A stretch of 16,218 nucleotides of DNA from a bacterium. GTDB lineage: Bacteria > Actinomycetota > Acidimicrobiia > Acidimicrobiales > Bin134. The stretch's first letter is position 1; each line of letters starts with the position of its first letter. This document shows positions 7,372-14,229 of this stretch, piece by piece. The translations under genes were made by a program, and so were the position numbers. The stretch lies in the NCBI GenBank assembly GCA_028820035.1, contig JAPPKI010000226.1:1-16218 (forward strand). The letters run 5' to 3'. A model generated the notes under the pieces. The model was not told where the DNA came from. It saw only the letters and a program-made list of their open reading frames with translations, and made no database searches.

Positions 7372-8439
7372 ATGGACATCGACATCGATCGGGTAACCGA
7401 GCTGGCTGGTGAGGTGGCCACCCACATGGCCGGGGCCACCACCATTGCCATGGTCCACATCGGCGACGAGCTGGGCCTATATCAGGCCATGGCGGGGGCG
7501 GGGCCGATTACTGCGGAATCCTTGGCCGTAGCTGTCGGCTGCCATCCTCGCTTGGTTACCGAGTGGCTGCGCCAGCAGGCCGCGGTCGAGTTGGTCGAGA
7601 TTGGTGGCCAGAGCGACGACGACGTCACGTTTCAGTTGACCGATGAGGCCGCTGCGGTGCTGGCCTGGGAGGTGAGCCCCGCATTCTTGGCCGGGGGCAT
7701 CGGCATGTTTCGGGCCATGTTCTCCGACATGGACGACATCCTCAGTGCTTTCCGGGGCGACGGCGGTTTGGCGTGGGGTGATCACCACCCCAGCTTGTTC
7801 ACCTCCACCGCCCGCTTCTTCCGGCCCCAGTACGAGATGTACTTGGCCAACGAGTGGATTCCCGCCGCCGATGGCATCGACGAGAAGCTCCGGTCCGGAG
7901 CCACCGCCGCCGATGTGGGCTGCGGCTGCGGCGACTCGGTGCAGATCCTGGCCTCGGCCTACCCCGAGTCGCACTTCACCGGGTTCGACTTCCACGGCCC
8001 GTCCATCGACCAGGCCAGAGAACTGGCCGCCAACGCTGGGCTCCCCAACGCCTCGTTCGAAGTGGCCGACTCCAAGGGTTACCAGGGCGCCTACGACGTG
8101 ATCTTCTTCTTCGACTGCCTCCACGACATGGGCGATCCGGTGGGCATCGCCACCCACGCCCGCAGCCAGCTGGCCGAGGGCGGCTCGGTGCTCATGGTGG
8201 AGCCCTTCGCGCTCGACGGCCACGTCCGCAACCTGACCGATAACCCCATGGCGGCCACGTCGTATGGGGCGTCGGCCGTGTTTTGAGTCCCGTGTTCTCT
8301 GGCCCAGCCGGTCGGCCTGGGAATGGGTGCACAAGCTGGCGAAGCCGCCATGCGAGAGGTCTTCACCGCCGCGGGATACTCCAGCTTCGAGCGGGTCACC
8401 GAGACCAACGCCAACATCATCTACCAAGCCCGGCCGTAG
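7372..8439 (+). CDS. SAM-dependent methyltransferase with in-frame TGA (candidate selenoprotein, Sec305)
   Basis: If TGA 8284-8286 is read through, this is a 355-residue methyltransferase; conventional calling gives a 304-residue truncated one. Residues 10-100 form a winged-helix-like dimerisation region; the SAM motif is D-V-G-C-G-C-G (181-187), followed by F-D-F-H (205-208) and F-F-D-C-L-H-D-M-G-D-P (247-256). After the TGA the same frame continues V-P-C-S-L-A-Q-P-V-G-L-G-M-G-A-Q-A-G-E to Q-A-R-P and TAG (8437-8439), as expected for the C-terminus of this family. In relatives as I remember them (S-T-L-L-C-T-P-A-S-L-S-Q), the TGA position is a Cys. Read as Sec it gives U305-V-P-C308, a redox-like motif. 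A hairpin with a GGTC loop follows at SECIS distance. Alternatives: recent nonsense mutation or base-call error. Start ATG 7372 has AAGGA 7 nt upstream. The methyl acceptor is unknown. Confidence 0.72.
8303..8321 (+). promoter_or_regulatory. Candidate bacterial SECIS hairpin in the methyltransferase gene
   Basis: CCCAGCC (8303-8309), loop GGTC (8310-8313), then GGCCTGGG (8314-8321) fold into seven G-C/A-T pairs with one bulged C (8316 or 8317). The first loop base is nucleotide 27 counting the T of TGA as 1, inside the 16-37 nt range known for bacterial SECIS elements. The loop has G in its first two positions, also as required. E. coli fdhF has the same GGUC loop, at 22-25, with a bulge on the other strand. 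This is the binding site expected for SelB. Confidence 0.6.
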
Positions 8440-8472
8440 CTATTCGGATCGCCCAAAACCAATCCGAGCCGG

Positions 8473-8478
8473 TACACT
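8473..8478 (+). promoter_or_regulatory. Possible -10 box for the tRNA-Glu gene
   Basis: TACACT lies 11 nt before the first base of tRNA-Glu and matches a sigma-70 -10 hexamer well. No convincing -35 hexamer is visible at 16-18 bp spacing. Confidence 0.35.
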
Positions 8479-8489
8479 GCGGCGTTCCT

Positions 8490-8562
8490 GCCCCGTTCGT
8501 CTAGAGGCCTAGGACGCCAGATTCTCAATCTGGTAACACGGGTTCGAATCCCGTACGGGGTG
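8490..8562 (+). tRNA. tRNA-Glu (anticodon CTC)
   Basis: A 73-nt cloverleaf. The acceptor stem is GCCCCGT with ACGGGGT (a G-T wobble at the end), with discriminator G at 8562. The D-arm contains AGAGGCCTAGG. The anticodon stem is CCAGA/TCTGG around loop TTCTCAA, giving anticodon CTC, which reads GAG. The T-arm is ACGGG/CCCGT with loop TTCGAAT. CCA is not encoded. It sits 50 bp after the methyltransferase stop and 7 bp before the end of the convergent metallohydrolase gene. It is not a selenocysteine tRNA: the anticodon is not TCA and the arms are of normal length. Confidence 0.95.
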
Positions 8563-8569
8563 CTGCGTT

Positions 8570-9478
8570 CTACGCGTCCCAGACGAAGGGGGTATGAGTT
8601 CGTCGACTCCATTCGTGCTGTCCGAGTTCGTGCATGGCCGGGCCGAGTCTGGCCATTTGGCGGGCATAAAGGCCTTCGCCGACATGGTGCCATTTCCCGT
8701 GGGCGGGGAAGACCCATTCGACGTTGAGTCCGGCAATGGAGTCCATGCTGTCGGCCAGGGCTTTCCAGGAATACCAAGTCTGTTTGGCGGTCACGTCAAG
8801 CTCTTGGCGGCGATGATTCCAAAACAGCGCGTCGCCAGTGAAGAGCCAACGGTTGTCCACGTAATAGGCGACATGACCCTTGGTGTGGCCGGGAATATGG
8901 ACTGACAGCACGCCCTCGTCAACAAACTGGTCTCCGGTGGTGACATCAGTGGCATAGGGGGCGGCGTCGGCGTCGTCTTGATGGATCCAGACTCGGGCGT
9001 CATACCGGCTGCCCCATTTGTCGGCATCGGCTACTTCATCGCGGTGCGACAGGAGCACGTGCTCAATGCCCCCGAGCTTGTCAATCGCCTCGGTGAGGCC
9101 GCGGGTGTAGCGGGGTGAGTCGACCATCAGGTTTCCTGCTGGCCGGACAACAAGGTAGGAGTGACCGCCAAAGGACTTGGGGGAGTTGTGGCCGAGGGCG
9201 TACACCCCGGAAGTCAACTCGAAGGGAAACACATCCACCGGAGGGCGGGCTGCCTCGCGGTTGCCAATCGACTGGGTCGGGCAGGCGGCGGTCGCCCGCC
9301 ACAGCGCGGCCGTTTCCTCCGAGGTCTGGGGCTGGCGGGCAATAAAGGACCGCCCGTTGCTGTCCATGTCGACCAGGCTGGGCGCCCAGTGGCGAGCGAC
9401 ATCGCAACCGATACAGCGCGTGTCGACAAACCACGGGCCATCCACGTTGTCAGCATGAGCCTGGTCTCGGCGTGCCAT
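8570..9478 (-). CDS. Ferredoxin-like domain fused to metallo-beta-lactamase-fold hydrolase
   Basis: 302-residue protein. Residues 15-72 form a small ferredoxin-like domain with Cys22 and Cys25 (R-C-I-G-C-D) and Cys66 (A-C-P-T-Q-S-I-G); the third Cys of a normal C-x2-C-x2-C run is Ala28. Residues 85-270 form a metallo-beta-lactamase fold: S-H-R-D-E-V-A-D-A-D (144-153) in place of H-x-H-x-D-H, P-G-H-T-K-G-H (196-202), T-G-D-A (214-217) and P-A-H-G (258-261). This metal-binding set belongs to the H-R-D-x-V-A-D variant I know from bacterial and plant ferredoxin-MBL fusions of unknown substrate. The start at ATG 9478 has GAGGT six nt upstream; a longer open frame runs into the divergent SDR gene and is not used. 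Convergent with tRNA-Glu. Confidence 0.87.
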   Translation of the reverse strand: MARRDQAHADNVDGPWFVDTRCIGCDVARHWAPSLVDMDSNGRSFIARQPQTSEETAALWRATAACPTQSIGNREAARPPVDVFPFELTSGVYALGHNSPKSFGGHSYLVVRPAGNLMVDSPRYTRGLTEAIDKLGGIEHVLLSHRDEVADADKWGSRYDARVWIHQDDADAAPYATDVTTGDQFVDEGVLSVHIPGHTKGHVAYYVDNRWLFTGDALFWNHRRQELDVTAKQTWYSWKALADSMDSIAGLNVEWVFPAHGKWHHVGEGLYARQMARLGPAMHELGQHEWSRRTHTPFVWDA

Positions 9479-9566
9479 CGATACCTCGAGAGTTGGCTGT
9501 TCTGACCCTACCTGGCAAAAGCGACTTTTTCGTCCAGCCGCCCGGTGCTTAGGCCACTGGGGCGCA

Positions 9567-9589
9567 GTTGGCGCGAGACTGACGCCAAC
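9567..9589. promoter_or_regulatory. Perfect inverted repeat upstream of an SDR gene
   Basis: GTTGGCG (9567-9573) and CGCCAAC (9583-9589) form a 7-bp perfect inverted repeat around a 9-nt spacer, 30 nt before ATG 9620, in the 141-bp divergent gap. It could be a regulator operator or a hairpin in the SDR leader. No matching second copy was noticed in the window. Confidence 0.35.
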
Positions 9590-9619
9590 CCGAAGACGAC
9601 ACAGGAAACGGAGCAACCG

Positions 9620-10402
9620 ATGGGCCGAATGGACGGAAAAGTCGCACTGGTGACCGGAGCGAGTGGCGGGATTGGCATGGCCACGCTGCGCCGGTTGGCG
9701 GGAGAGGGGGCCGCGGTAGTGGGGGTCGACCTGGTGGACGAGGCGGGCGAGAAGTTGGTGGCCGAGTTGATCGAGGGCGGTGCCCGGGCGGTGTACCAGA
9801 ACTGCGATGTGGGCTCGCTCGACGAGGTGACCGCCGCGGTGGAGCGGGCAGTGTCGGAGTTCGGCCGCGTCGATGTGCTGTTCAACAACGCCGCTACCAG
9901 CACTGGGGGCTACATACCCGAGCTCGACCCCGAGGGTTGGGATGCCAGCCTGCGGGTGATGCTCACCGCCGCCATGTACGGAATGAAAGCCGCCATTCCT
10001 CACATGGCCGCCCAAGGTGGTGGCTCCATCATCAGCACCTCGTCGATTTACGGAGTGGTGGCCTCGCCGGGCAACGCCCCCTACTGCACGGCCAAGGCGG
10101 GGCTCATCAACCTGACCCGCACCGCGGCGGTTGAATGGGGGCGCAAGAATATCCGGGTCAACGCCATCTGCCCCGGCGTGGTGGAGACGCCCATGTACGG
10201 CGCGGTGCTCGACATCGGCCTCAAGACCCACGAGGAGATCTCGGCCATGCACGCATTGGGCCGGATCATCAAGCCCGAGGAGATTGCCGACTTGGTGCTG
10301 TTTCTGGCCTCAGATGAGTCCTCGGCCATCACCGGCCAGGCCATCGTGATCGACGGCGGCCTACTGTCCGATTGCAATCTGACCGGAGTGCCACCGGCCT
10401 GA
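9620..10402 (+). CDS. SDR oxidoreductase
   Basis: 260-residue classical SDR. T-G-A-S-G-G-I-G near residue 12, Asp after the second strand (V-D-L-V-D, NAD preference inferred), N-N-A-A, serines in S-T-S-S-I-Y, the catalytic Y-C-T-A-K, and the C-terminal I-T-G-Q-A-I-V-I-D-G-G-L. The start at ATG 9620 has GGAG six nt upstream; an in-frame ATG at 9545 lacks a ribosome site and adds non-family residues. Single-gene unit with its own leader, divergent from the ferredoxin/MBL gene and ending in a hairpin terminator. The substrate is unknown. Confidence 0.92.
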   Translation: MGRMDGKVALVTGASGGIGMATLRRLAGEGAAVVGVDLVDEAGEKLVAELIEGGARAVYQNCDVGSLDEVTAAVERAVSEFGRVDVLFNNAATSTGGYIPELDPEGWDASLRVMLTAAMYGMKAAIPHMAAQGGGSIISTSSIYGVVASPGNAPYCTAKAGLINLTRTAAVEWGRKNIRVNAICPGVVETPMYGAVLDIGLKTHEEISAMHALGRIIKPEEIADLVLFLASDESSAITGQAIVIDGGLLSDCNLTGVPPA

Positions 10403-10427
10403 CGGGCCCCGGGTCTGGTGGGCCCGT
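10402..10427. terminator. GC-rich hairpin between convergent genes
   Basis: ACGGGCCC (10402-10409) and GGGCCCGT (10420-10427) make a perfect 8-bp stem with a 10-nt loop, beginning in the SDR stop codon and lying in the 51-bp gap before the end of the convergent MFS gene. No run of T follows on either side, so it is at best a weak intrinsic terminator, possibly serving both directions. Confidence 0.5.
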
Positions 10428-10453
10428 GATCTTGTGAATGAAGCCCTAGCGAA

Positions 10454-11710
10454 TCAACCAGCTTCGATTCCTGTTAGGGGTGCCATCGCGTGTTTTCGCT
10501 GGTGGTGGACGGCGAAGAGTTGGCAGGCTAGGCCGGCAGTGCCGTAGGCGAGGTAGCCGACGCCGACGGGGGTGACTGAGCCGCTGATGGCCTGGTCGAT
10601 GATGGCGGCTAGGCCGGCGCCGAGCATAGCCATGGTGAAGCCGAGCACGGCGGAGGCAGTGCCGGCCATCTCGCCCATGGGCTCGAGCGCCAGGCTCTGG
10701 CCCAACGGGAAGAATGCCACCATGCAGGCGTTGGCCAGGCTGAAGATGGTGATCCACAGAACAAATGGCGGCCTGCCTCCGGCGGCCAAGGCCAGGCCCA
10801 GCATGGTTCCCGCCGCGCAGATCTGTAGACAGCCCGCCCCGAGCGCTACCGAGCGAGCCCGGAATCGGTGCAGCGCCCGGTTGTTGAGCAGCGTCACCAT
10901 GCCCATGCCCGCCGCCATGATCGAGAAGTAAGGGACGAACCAGTGCTCCTGATTGAAGACGTCGTCGAAGATCAGCTCGGAGCTGGCCAGGAATGAGAAG
11001 AAGGCGCCGGCGGAGAACATGGTGGCCAGGGTGTAGCCCAGCGTCACCGGATGAGTGGTGACCGACCGGAACCCGGCCAACGTCGATCGAAAGGTCAGCG
11101 GCCGCCGGTGCTCGGGCTTCAGCGTCTCCTCCAACCGCAGTGACCACGCAATGATCACCACGGCGGTGAACACGCTGAAGACCATCACGTAGCGCCACGA
11201 ACCCAGCGCCACCAGACCCTGCCCCAACGGCGGTCCAGCCACCGGGGCCCAGAAGAACACCGCCATAACCAGGGTCATCACCCGGGCCATGGCATCGCCG
11301 GAGTAGTAGTCCCGCACGATGGCCTGGGCCGCGGTGCGAGGGCCGGCCGCGGCGAAACCCCAAATGAAGCGGCTGACATAGAGCATGCCCAGCGTCACCG
11401 AGAGGGTGGCCATCAACGACGCCAGGCCGTACAGCACCATGCTTCCGACGAGGATCCTCTTTCGACCGAGAGCATCGGCCATCGGGCCGTAGACCAGGTT
11501 GCCGATGCCCGAGCCCACGAAGAACAGCGTGATGGTGAGCGACAGGCCGGTTGAGTCCTCCGGCAGGTTGAACGCATCCCGCATCTCCGAGAACGCCGGG
11601 AGCAGGGTGTCGATGGCCAGCGCCGACACGGCGCTGATCATGGCGATGAAAAGGATGAACTCCCGTTCGCCCAATCGGCGGCCGGTAGCAGCAGGTGCGG
11701 GAGTGCTCAC
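10454..11710 (-). CDS. MFS transporter, Bcr/CflA-like drug exporter
   Basis: 418-residue polytopic membrane protein of the major facilitator superfamily. The first helix region contains A-I-D-T-L-L-P-A-F, typical of the Bcr/CflA branch of drug:H+ antiporters. The loop between helices 2 and 3 carries G-P-M-A-D-A-L-G-R-K-R (motif A), and about twelve hydrophobic stretches follow, with a central cytosolic loop near E-E-T-L-K-P-E-H-R-R-P. Start at ATG 11710, 39 bp from the divergent SDR. Substrate unknown; the pairing with an SDR may indicate detoxification (inference). No regulator lies nearby. Confidence 0.9.
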   Translation of the reverse strand: MSTPAPAATGRRLGEREFILFIAMISAVSALAIDTLLPAFSEMRDAFNLPEDSTGLSLTITLFFVGSGIGNLVYGPMADALGRKRILVGSMVLYGLASLMATLSVTLGMLYVSRFIWGFAAAGPRTAAQAIVRDYYSGDAMARVMTLVMAVFFWAPVAGPPLGQGLVALGSWRYVMVFSVFTAVVIIAWSLRLEETLKPEHRRPLTFRSTLAGFRSVTTHPVTLGYTLATMFSAGAFFSFLASSELIFDDVFNQEHWFVPYFSIMAAGMGMVTLLNNRALHRFRARSVALGAGCLQICAAGTMLGLALAAGGRPPFVLWITIFSLANACMVAFFPLGQSLALEPMGEMAGTASAVLGFTMAMLGAGLAAIIDQAISGSVTPVGVGYLAYGTAGLACQLFAVHHQRKHAMAPLTGIEAG

Positions 11711-11734
11711 ACCGGCCGACTTCTCATAACGGCG

Positions 11735-11740
11735 TAGCCT
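11735..11740 (+). promoter_or_regulatory. Possible -10 box of a leaderless SDR transcript
   Basis: TAGCCT ends 9 nt before ATG 11750, and no Shine-Dalgarno lies between. Actinobacteria often use leaderless mRNAs, for which a -10 box lies just before the start codon. No -35 hexamer is convincing. Confidence 0.3.
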
Positions 11741-11749
11741 GTTCCCCCT

Positions 11750-12526
11750 ATGGCGAAGATGTCAAAGGAGTTAGATGGCAAGGTGGCGTTGGTCACCGGC
11801 GCGGCTCGGGGGCTGGGGGCGGAGATCGTGCGGCGCATGGTGGCGGCCGGGGCCCAGGTGACGGCGGCGGACAAGCGGGTGGACGACGGGGCCGCGGCTG
11901 CTGCCGAGGCCGGGGCGCAGTTCATGGAGCTTGACGTGACCGACGCCGAGCAATGGGCCGCTGCGGTGGATGCGGCTGCTCACGGCGGCCTGCTGAACAT
12001 CTTGGTCAACAACGCAGCAATCACCCGGGTGGTCCCGATCTTGGATTGCGATCCCGCCGAGTTCCGCAAGGTGATCGATACCAATCTGGTAGGCACCTTT
12101 TTGGGCATCCAGGCCGCGGCGCCAACTATGGGGTCGAGCGGGGGAGGGTCCATCGTGAACCTGAGCTCGCCCAGCGCCTTCGAGGGCACGGTGGGGATGC
12201 CGGCCTACTCCACGTCGAAGTGGGGCATCCGAGGGCTGACTCGCACCGCGGCCTTGGAATTGGCCGACCTGGGCATCAGGGTGAACGCGGTGGTGCCCGG
12301 TGCGCTGCGCACCGCCATGACCCGGCGGCCGGGATGGGAAGACGAGGACTACGAGCGCCATTACGGCGCCACTGTGCCGCTGCGGCGCATGGCCGAACTG
12401 GGCGAGGTGGCCGACCTGGTGGTGTGGCTGGCGTCCGACCAGGCCTCCTATTGCACCGGAGGCGACTACGCGGCCGACGGCGGCCTGGGAGCGGGCTCGC
12501 CTGCGCCGCTACCGGAGAGCGGCTAG
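11750..12526 (+). CDS. SDR oxidoreductase, likely leaderless
   Basis: 258-residue classical SDR with T-G-A-A-R-G-L-G near residue 17, Asp after the second strand (A-A-D-K-R), N-N-A-A-I, serines in N-L-S-S-P-S, and the catalytic Y-S-T-S-K. The C-terminus contains Y-C-T-G-G-D-Y-A-A-D-G-G. ATG 11750 is chosen, with the in-frame ATG 11759 as an alternative; neither has a ribosome site. The gene shares a CTAG with the stop of the convergent methyltransferase, overlapping it by 4 bp. Divergent from the MFS exporter. Substrate unknown. Confidence 0.91.
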   Translation: MAKMSKELDGKVALVTGAARGLGAEIVRRMVAAGAQVTAADKRVDDGAAAAAEAGAQFMELDVTDAEQWAAAVDAAAHGGLLNILVNNAAITRVVPILDCDPAEFRKVIDTNLVGTFLGIQAAAPTMGSSGGGSIVNLSSPSAFEGTVGMPAYSTSKWGIRGLTRTAALELADLGIRVNAVVPGALRTAMTRRPGWEDEDYERHYGATVPLRRMAELGEVADLVVWLASDQASYCTGGDYAADGGLGAGSPAPLPESG

Positions 12527-13239
12527 TCCGAGTAGTTGGGATTGAACTGGATCTCGCCGTCTACCCGGTGGAGCCAGGGGTAGAGCTCGGTGGGGCGGCG
12601 GGCGATGACGGCCAATTGGTTGCGCTGGCGCTTGAACACGGTGCACAGCGCGGCGAGGGCCGGCTTGGCGAACTTCCCGGCCAAGCGCCGACGGCGGCCA
12701 GTGGCCTCGGCTGTGGGCAGGCGCAGGCCGTAGCGGAACTCGACGCGAGGCTCACCGGTGGGGTCGTAGGACCGCAGGGTCTTCACCACCTCGGACTCGG
12801 TCCAGCGGTACACATGGTTGGGCACGCTGGTGTTGTCCAGCCCTCCGGTGCGAAACCCCTGGTCGGTGACCGCAGCCAGCTCGTAGTCGTCGGCCATGCC
12901 CATCCGCACGGCCAGCCGCATCAGCGCGCTGTCACGGGCCTCGATGGCCACGATCCCCTTCCGGCACACCCGGTACATCTCCCCCAAGGCCTGATGGGGA
13001 GAGCGGCAGTGGTGCAGCCCCTCGGAGACGAACACCCAGTCGAATGAACGGTCCTCAAAAGTCAATGACTGGGCGTCCTGGTACGACCACCGGCTGTCGG
13101 GAACCAGCGGGGCGAACGCCTCGTCGAGGTTGGACACCACCACGTCGGTGAATCCCAGAGAAGACAGCAGCTCCCAGTCGTCGGTTCCCGCGCACACCGC
13201 CAGCAGCCGGGTGTCGGCGTCGAGGCTCAGGCTGTTCAT
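12523..13239 (-). CDS. Class I SAM-dependent methyltransferase
   Basis: 238-residue protein with a Methyltransf_11-like fold: L-L-A-V-C-A-G-T-D-D-W as a divergent motif I (residues 12-22), V-S-N-L-D-E for motif II, and F-D-W-V-F-V-S-E-G-L-H-H-C near residue 70, followed by R-V-C-R-K-G-I-V-A-I-E-A-R. The motif I region lacks the usual G-x-G-x-G. The C-terminal third (basic R-R-R-R, then L-Y-P-W-L-H-R-V-D-G-E-I) is not recognised. ATG 13239 lacks a ribosome site, but AGGAG at 13278-13274 stands 7 nt before an in-frame CTG (13266), so the true start may be nine codons upstream. The acceptor is unknown. Confidence 0.8.
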   Translation of the reverse strand: MNSLSLDADTRLLAVCAGTDDWELLSSLGFTDVVVSNLDEAFAPLVPDSRWSYQDAQSLTFEDRSFDWVFVSEGLHHCRSPHQALGEMYRVCRKGIVAIEARDSALMRLAVRMGMADDYELAAVTDQGFRTGGLDNTSVPNHVYRWTESEVVKTLRSYDPTGEPRVEFRYGLRLPTAEATGRRRRLAGKFAKPALAALCTVFKRQRNQLAVIARRPTELYPWLHRVDGEIQFNPNYSD

Positions 13240-13326
13240 GGTGGCGGCGGCGAATTTGCGGTCCAGGATCCCTCTCCTGTCTCAGACGTGGTTAGCCATC
13301 GTACGGCGACTACTAGGTTGCTGAGG

Positions 13327-14142
13327 GTGAAGTTCGGGTTCCCCTTCATCTCGCTGCACCCGGGGGCATGGGTCGAGGTGGCCCAGGCTGCCGATGAGGC
13401 CGGGTTCGAGTCGTGCTGGATCGCCGACCATCTGGTGTTCCCGGTGGAGATGGAGGGCTCGCTGGGCGACGTCGAACATCCCAACGTCCCGCCCACCGTG
13501 CCTGTTTACGACGCCCCGGCGTACCTCTCGTACCTGGCTGGCCAAACCACCCGGATCAAACTGGGGGTGTACGTGTACCTGGCCGGGCTGCGCCACCCGT
13601 TCACCACTGCCCGGGGCTTTGCCACCCTGGACCACGTCAGCAACGGGCGGGCGCTGTTCGGCGTGGGGGCGGGGTGGCTGCGCAACGAGTGGGCGGCCGC
13701 GGGGATGGACCCCCGCACCCGGGGCCGCCGCCTCGACGAAGCCCTCGATGTGTGCGTTCGGCTCTGGACCGAGCCCGAGGTGGAGCACCACGGCGAGTTC
13801 TACGACTTCGAGCCGGTGGCGTTTGAGCCCAAGCCGGTGCAGCAGCCCCATCCTCCGATTCTGGTGGGCGGGCTGTCGGATGCCGCCCTGCGGCGGGCGG
13901 CTCGATTCCAGGGGTGGATGGGTATGGGCGACTCCTTCGAATCGGTCCGGGCCGCCGCCGACCGCCTGGCCGAGCTGGGTGCGCCCGACGCCGAGATCAC
14001 CGCCCAAGGGCGGTGCGAATCGCTCGATGACTTGCGCCGGTGGGAGGACGCCGGCGCCCACCGCCTGGTGGTTACACCGTGGGAGAGCACCAGCAGGGCG
14101 ATTGACTCGCTCCAGCGGTTCGCGGAGCGATTCCTCGCCTGA
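13327..14142 (+). CDS. LLM-class, probably F420-dependent oxidoreductase
   Basis: 271-residue bacterial-luciferase-like TIM barrel. The start is taken at GTG 13327, giving the family N-terminus M-K-F-G-F-P-F; the longer frame from ATG 13288 adds 13 residues outside the family. Visible blocks: A-A-D-E-A-G-F-E-S-C-W-I-A-D-H, T-T-R-I-K-L-G, H-P-F-T-T-A-R-G-F-A-T-L-D-H-V-S-N-G-R, G-V-G-A-G-W-L-R-N-E-W and P-P-I-L-V-G-G. These fit actinobacterial F420-dependent enzymes; FMN use is possible. Somewhat shorter than usual. Divergent from the methyltransferase (87 bp gap). Substrate unknown. Confidence 0.87.
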   Translation: MKFGFPFISLHPGAWVEVAQAADEAGFESCWIADHLVFPVEMEGSLGDVEHPNVPPTVPVYDAPAYLSYLAGQTTRIKLGVYVYLAGLRHPFTTARGFATLDHVSNGRALFGVGAGWLRNEWAAAGMDPRTRGRRLDEALDVCVRLWTEPEVEHHGEFYDFEPVAFEPKPVQQPHPPILVGGLSDAALRRAARFQGWMGMGDSFESVRAAADRLAELGAPDAEITAQGRCESLDDLRRWEDAGAHRLVVTPWESTSRAIDSLQRFAERFLA

Positions 14143-14185
14143 CCACCGCCGGTGAGAAATGTGTCAAAAACCCCTGGGGAGGGCG

Positions 14186-14191
14186 TACAAT
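14186..14191 (+). promoter_or_regulatory. -10 box of the small SHOCT-like gene
   Basis: TACAAT differs from TATAAT at one base and lies 38 nt before ATG 14230. A weak -35 candidate, TGTCAA (14162-14167), stands 18 bp upstream. It suggests independent transcription of the small gene. Confidence 0.5.
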
Positions 14192-14229
14192 GGCATTTCT
14201 GCGCAAACAACGTCTGACTAGGGATTTCC

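Noticed and set aside
7477..8427. Long minus-strand ORF opposite the methyltransferase
   Set aside because: Glycine/valine-rich, low-complexity antisense translation of a clear methyltransferase; no family features.
8283..8504. Separate small ORFs after the methyltransferase TGA
   Set aside because: The family-like sequence is in the original frame (V-P-C-S-L-A-Q to Q-A-R-P), so this is an in-frame TGA and not a frameshift or a new gene.
9517..9529. AAAAG-CGA-CTTTT palindrome between the MBL and SDR genes
   Set aside because: Short and A/T-only arms, no promoter at a sensible distance; likely chance.
11953..13047. 364-residue plus-strand ORF across an SDR and a methyltransferase
   Set aside because: It runs out of frame through one gene and antisense through the other; composition is typical of a shadow frame.
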